From Gp13-AA77 sp035949375 (GTDB lineage: Bacteria; Acidobacteriota; Terriglobia; UBA7540), in assembly GCA_035949375.1 (NCBI GenBank), contig DASZIG010000100.1, positions 1-64,000 on the forward strand: 64,000 nucleotides of DNA, read 5' to 3'. Below the pieces are notes generated by a model, which did not search any database, was not told the origin of the DNA, and saw only the letters and a program-made list of their open reading frames with translations. The translations under genes and the position numbers were made by a program. Shown piece after piece: positions 62,261 to 64,000 of this stretch (the first letter of the stretch is position 1; each line of letters opens with the position of its first letter).

Positions 62261-63580
62261 CTAGCGGTCGATAATCAGGTAGCCGTACACCCAATGGCAG
62301 GTCGGGCAGTCGTCAAAATCAGCGTGCAGCGGTGCGTTCACTTGCACGCGCCCGCCGCTGTATTGCACCGGGAGGTTCCACGTCTTCCCCAAGCCTGACA
62401 TCAACTGGACCTTGGAAGGCTGCCCCGGCAGAGACACGCTGGCCGTCAACGACTGCCGCTGCTGCATGAGGGACCTGGACATCAAGAACTGAAGCACCGT
62501 GCGGTTCGACCCCACCGAGATCCCGTTCACCGTGGCCACGTTGGGGGTGGTGGAAGGCTGGGATGAGAACTGGGTGAAAGGTCTTAGGGGACCCCCACCG
62601 AGGACCTGGTTCATCACGATCAAGTGCGCGCCGTGGCTGGTGGGCTGGAGCGTCGTTCCCGTCTGCTTCAGCAGGTCTTTGTCACCCTCAGCGCCGGCAG
62701 CATACGCGGCAAACCAGAAGAGCTTGAACTGGTTGGGATCCCGCCACCCCACCTGCTGGGTCCAGGCCAGAACCTGGAGATAGAGACCGAAGAACTCGGG
62801 ATCCGTGTTGTACCCGACTTCGGTTTCCCAGAGGCCGCGGCACTTTCCGTTGCCCACCCACTGCGCGTACTCGTGTTGCAAGTTGGCGATCCCCTGATAG
62901 TGCAGGTCCACATAATCGGTCCACTGCCAGGCGTTGTGGTAATTCAGCACAGTATCGAGCTCCTGAACCGAGTTTGAAGCCGGCCAGCCGCCGAACACCA
63001 CGTAACACCCGTGCTGCCGGATGATCTTGGCCGCCGGGAGGTAAATCATGTCGATGTATTGGTTGTCTGTGCCCAGCCAGAAGCTGGCTTTCTGCGTCGG
63101 TTCATTCCAAACCTGGAAGTAGCGGACATTGTAAGGCGCCGCGCTGTACCGCGAGACCGCCGCCTGCACAAAGTTCGCCCAGTCCTGAGGATTCTTGGGA
63201 GGCGCCTGGCCTGAGCTTTTGACCGTCTGGTCCCACGCAGGCGTGTAGCCCAGCATGGGAAGGACCTGTCCCCCGAGGGCCTGCGCGTTTTGCATCTCTT
63301 TGTCGGTCGCCGCCCAGTTCATCGTTCCCTGTTGTGCCTCGACACTCATCCAGGGAATATCAAAGCGAAACCACCCGACCCCGAGCTGTTGGGACCAATT
63401 TCCGCCAATCAGATGGTTCACGCCCACAAAGTCGCGCAGATTGGGCGCTACAGTCTGGCTCCTCGCCGGGCTCGCGGCCTGCAAAAGAAACAAACCCGCG
63501 GCAAGAACGGTTACGAGGCGTAGTGTTAGCCCGCGACGGGCAGGGGAAACGGACGATGCGTGACGTTCCAGAACCTTCAT
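62261..63580 (-). CDS. Secreted clan GH-A glycosidase (GH39/PslG-like)
   Basis: 439 aa. ATG 63580 has GGAGGG 4 nt upstream; an ATG 12 nt earlier would lie before that site. Signal peptide (to about SPARSQ). TIM-barrel with acid/base Glu160 in YFQVWNEPTQ and probable nucleophile Glu254 in GLWETEVGYNT. A beta-sandwich C-domain follows (about 330-439). Clan GH-A enzymes encoded within exopolysaccharide loci, such as PslG, cut the nascent polymer in the periplasm. Specificity unknown; Cys pair CPTC near the end is odd. Confidence 0.82.
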   Translation of the reverse strand: MKVLERHASSVSPARRGLTLRLVTVLAAGLFLLQAASPARSQTVAPNLRDFVGVNHLIGGNWSQQLGVGWFRFDIPWMSVEAQQGTMNWAATDKEMQNAQALGGQVLPMLGYTPAWDQTVKSSGQAPPKNPQDWANFVQAAVSRYSAAPYNVRYFQVWNEPTQKASFWLGTDNQYIDMIYLPAAKIIRQHGCYVVFGGWPASNSVQELDTVLNYHNAWQWTDYVDLHYQGIANLQHEYAQWVGNGKCRGLWETEVGYNTDPEFFGLYLQVLAWTQQVGWRDPNQFKLFWFAAYAAGAEGDKDLLKQTGTTLQPTSHGAHLIVMNQVLGGGPLRPFTQFSSQPSTTPNVATVNGISVGSNRTVLQFLMSRSLMQQRQSLTASVSLPGQPSKVQLMSGLGKTWNLPVQYSGGRVQVNAPLHADFDDCPTCHWVYGYLIIDR

Positions 63581-63666
63581 TAGACCCTCCATAAGAACGC
63601 AATATAAACAGACGAACAGTCAGGGATACCAGTGGCCGCAGTTGAGCGCCTGGACTCTCCGCGCGC

Positions 63667-64000
63667 TCAGCGGCTGCTGCCCGGCTCGACGCCGAAGTGC
63701 GCGCGCAAGTTGCGCAAGGACGATTTTGCCGCCAGCGCCCACTCCCGCGGACGTGATCCGCGCCGCCTCATGGCCGAAATCACGTCGAGCGGCGCACATA
63801 CCAGTAAGACACAGCCCACGATCAATTTCAAGAAAACGTACGCCGCGAAGCTCTTGTGCTGCTTGTAGTAGTACATCAGCGCCCGGATGCTCAGCATCCT
63901 CCGCTCGGAGCTGAGAAGCTTGCGGAGCGAAGCCGAGCCGTAATGTGTCACCTGGGCGCCGGGCACGTAGACCGCCTTCCAGCCCTGGCGCTTCAGGCGG
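63667..64000 (-). CDS. Partial glycosyltransferase family 2, C-terminal end
   Basis: The 5' end lies beyond the window. About 111 residues remain, reading RLKRQGWKAVYVPGAQVTHYG at its start, the typical end of a rhamnosyl/galactosyl-type GT2 catalytic domain, then RALMYYYKQH and one hydrophobic helix (YVFLKLIVGCVLLVCAPLDV) that may anchor it. Same strand as the glycosidase and transferases, so it is probably an earlier gene of the polysaccharide cluster. Confidence 0.75.
   Translation of the reverse strand, partial: RLKRQGWKAVYVPGAQVTHYGSASLRKLLSSERRMLSIRALMYYYKQHKSFAAYVFLKLIVGCVLLVCAPLDVISAMRRRGSRPREWALAAKSSLRNLRAHFGVEPGSSR

Noticed and set aside
1..64000. CRISPR array, prophage or integrative element
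   Set aside because: No regularly spaced direct repeats, cas, integrase, transposase or phage structural genes are visible.

Overview
The window is about 62-63% GC, densely coded, and free of phage or plasmid genes. Its gene content points to the phylum Acidobacteriota. The strongest markers are an Oar-type outer-membrane receptor with an N-terminal carboxypeptidase-regulatory-like domain, a secreted FG-GAP plus choice-of-anchor/HYDIN-like protein, a YncE-propeller/phosphoesterase fusion, and a cytochrome-ankyrin fusion. This placement is inferred from domain content; no rRNA or other phylogenetic marker was compared.

Layout. 1-9174 (+): a transglutaminase/TPR protein, a cysteine-synthase-like PLP enzyme, a large secreted repeat protein and a DinB-family protein. 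9266-19517: a secreted YncE/phosphoesterase protein (-), a fused DD-carboxypeptidase/D-aminoacylase (+), NAD kinase (+), and a GAF-GAF-SpoIIE phosphatase followed by lysA (-). 19742-26750: overlapping tsaB-rimI, an M1 metallopeptidase, a TPR/carboxypeptidase-regulatory protein (-) and an ICMT-like membrane methyltransferase. 26851-34286: the Oar-like receptor (-), rpmB (-), thiO (+) and gltX (+). 34283-39109 (-) is an envelope thiol-redox island: a TlpA-CcdA fusion, lgt, a second TlpA with a Cys-rich tail, a stand-alone DsbD-alpha domain, a small membrane protein with the same Cys-rich motif, and a YfcE-type phosphoesterase. 39595-47177: a c-type cytochrome/ankyrin/cyclase-fold fusion, a toxin-antitoxin pair whose toxin is frameshifted, a radical SAM protein, mnmG, a thioredoxin-like protein and RlpA.

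47437-64000 is a surface-polysaccharide region. It starts with a membrane TPR protein and two unknown helical proteins on the plus strand. A long minus-strand set follows, in order of transcription: partial GT2, secreted glycosidase, O-antigen ligase-like protein, GT39, DUF2142-like membrane protein, GT2, GT4, GT4, gmhA, polyprenyl-phosphate sugar-1-P transferase, second O-antigen ligase-like protein. This is enough to start a lipid-linked glycan, extend it with hexoses and probably heptose, polymerise or ligate it, and trim it outside the cell.

No single clearly new defence or metabolic system is evident. The best leads are the DD-carboxypeptidase/D-aminoacylase fusion with its missing metal-ligand motif, the TlpA/Lgt/DsbD-alpha redox island with a shared Cys motif, the cytochrome-ankyrin-cyclase fusion, and a palindrome beside overlapping divergent promoters at 47246-47315. 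Intergenic DNA also holds several short mobile-looking palindromes (REP-like, an IPAFAGMT-type repeat, inverted repeats). All domain names come from motif recognition by eye; no database search was run.
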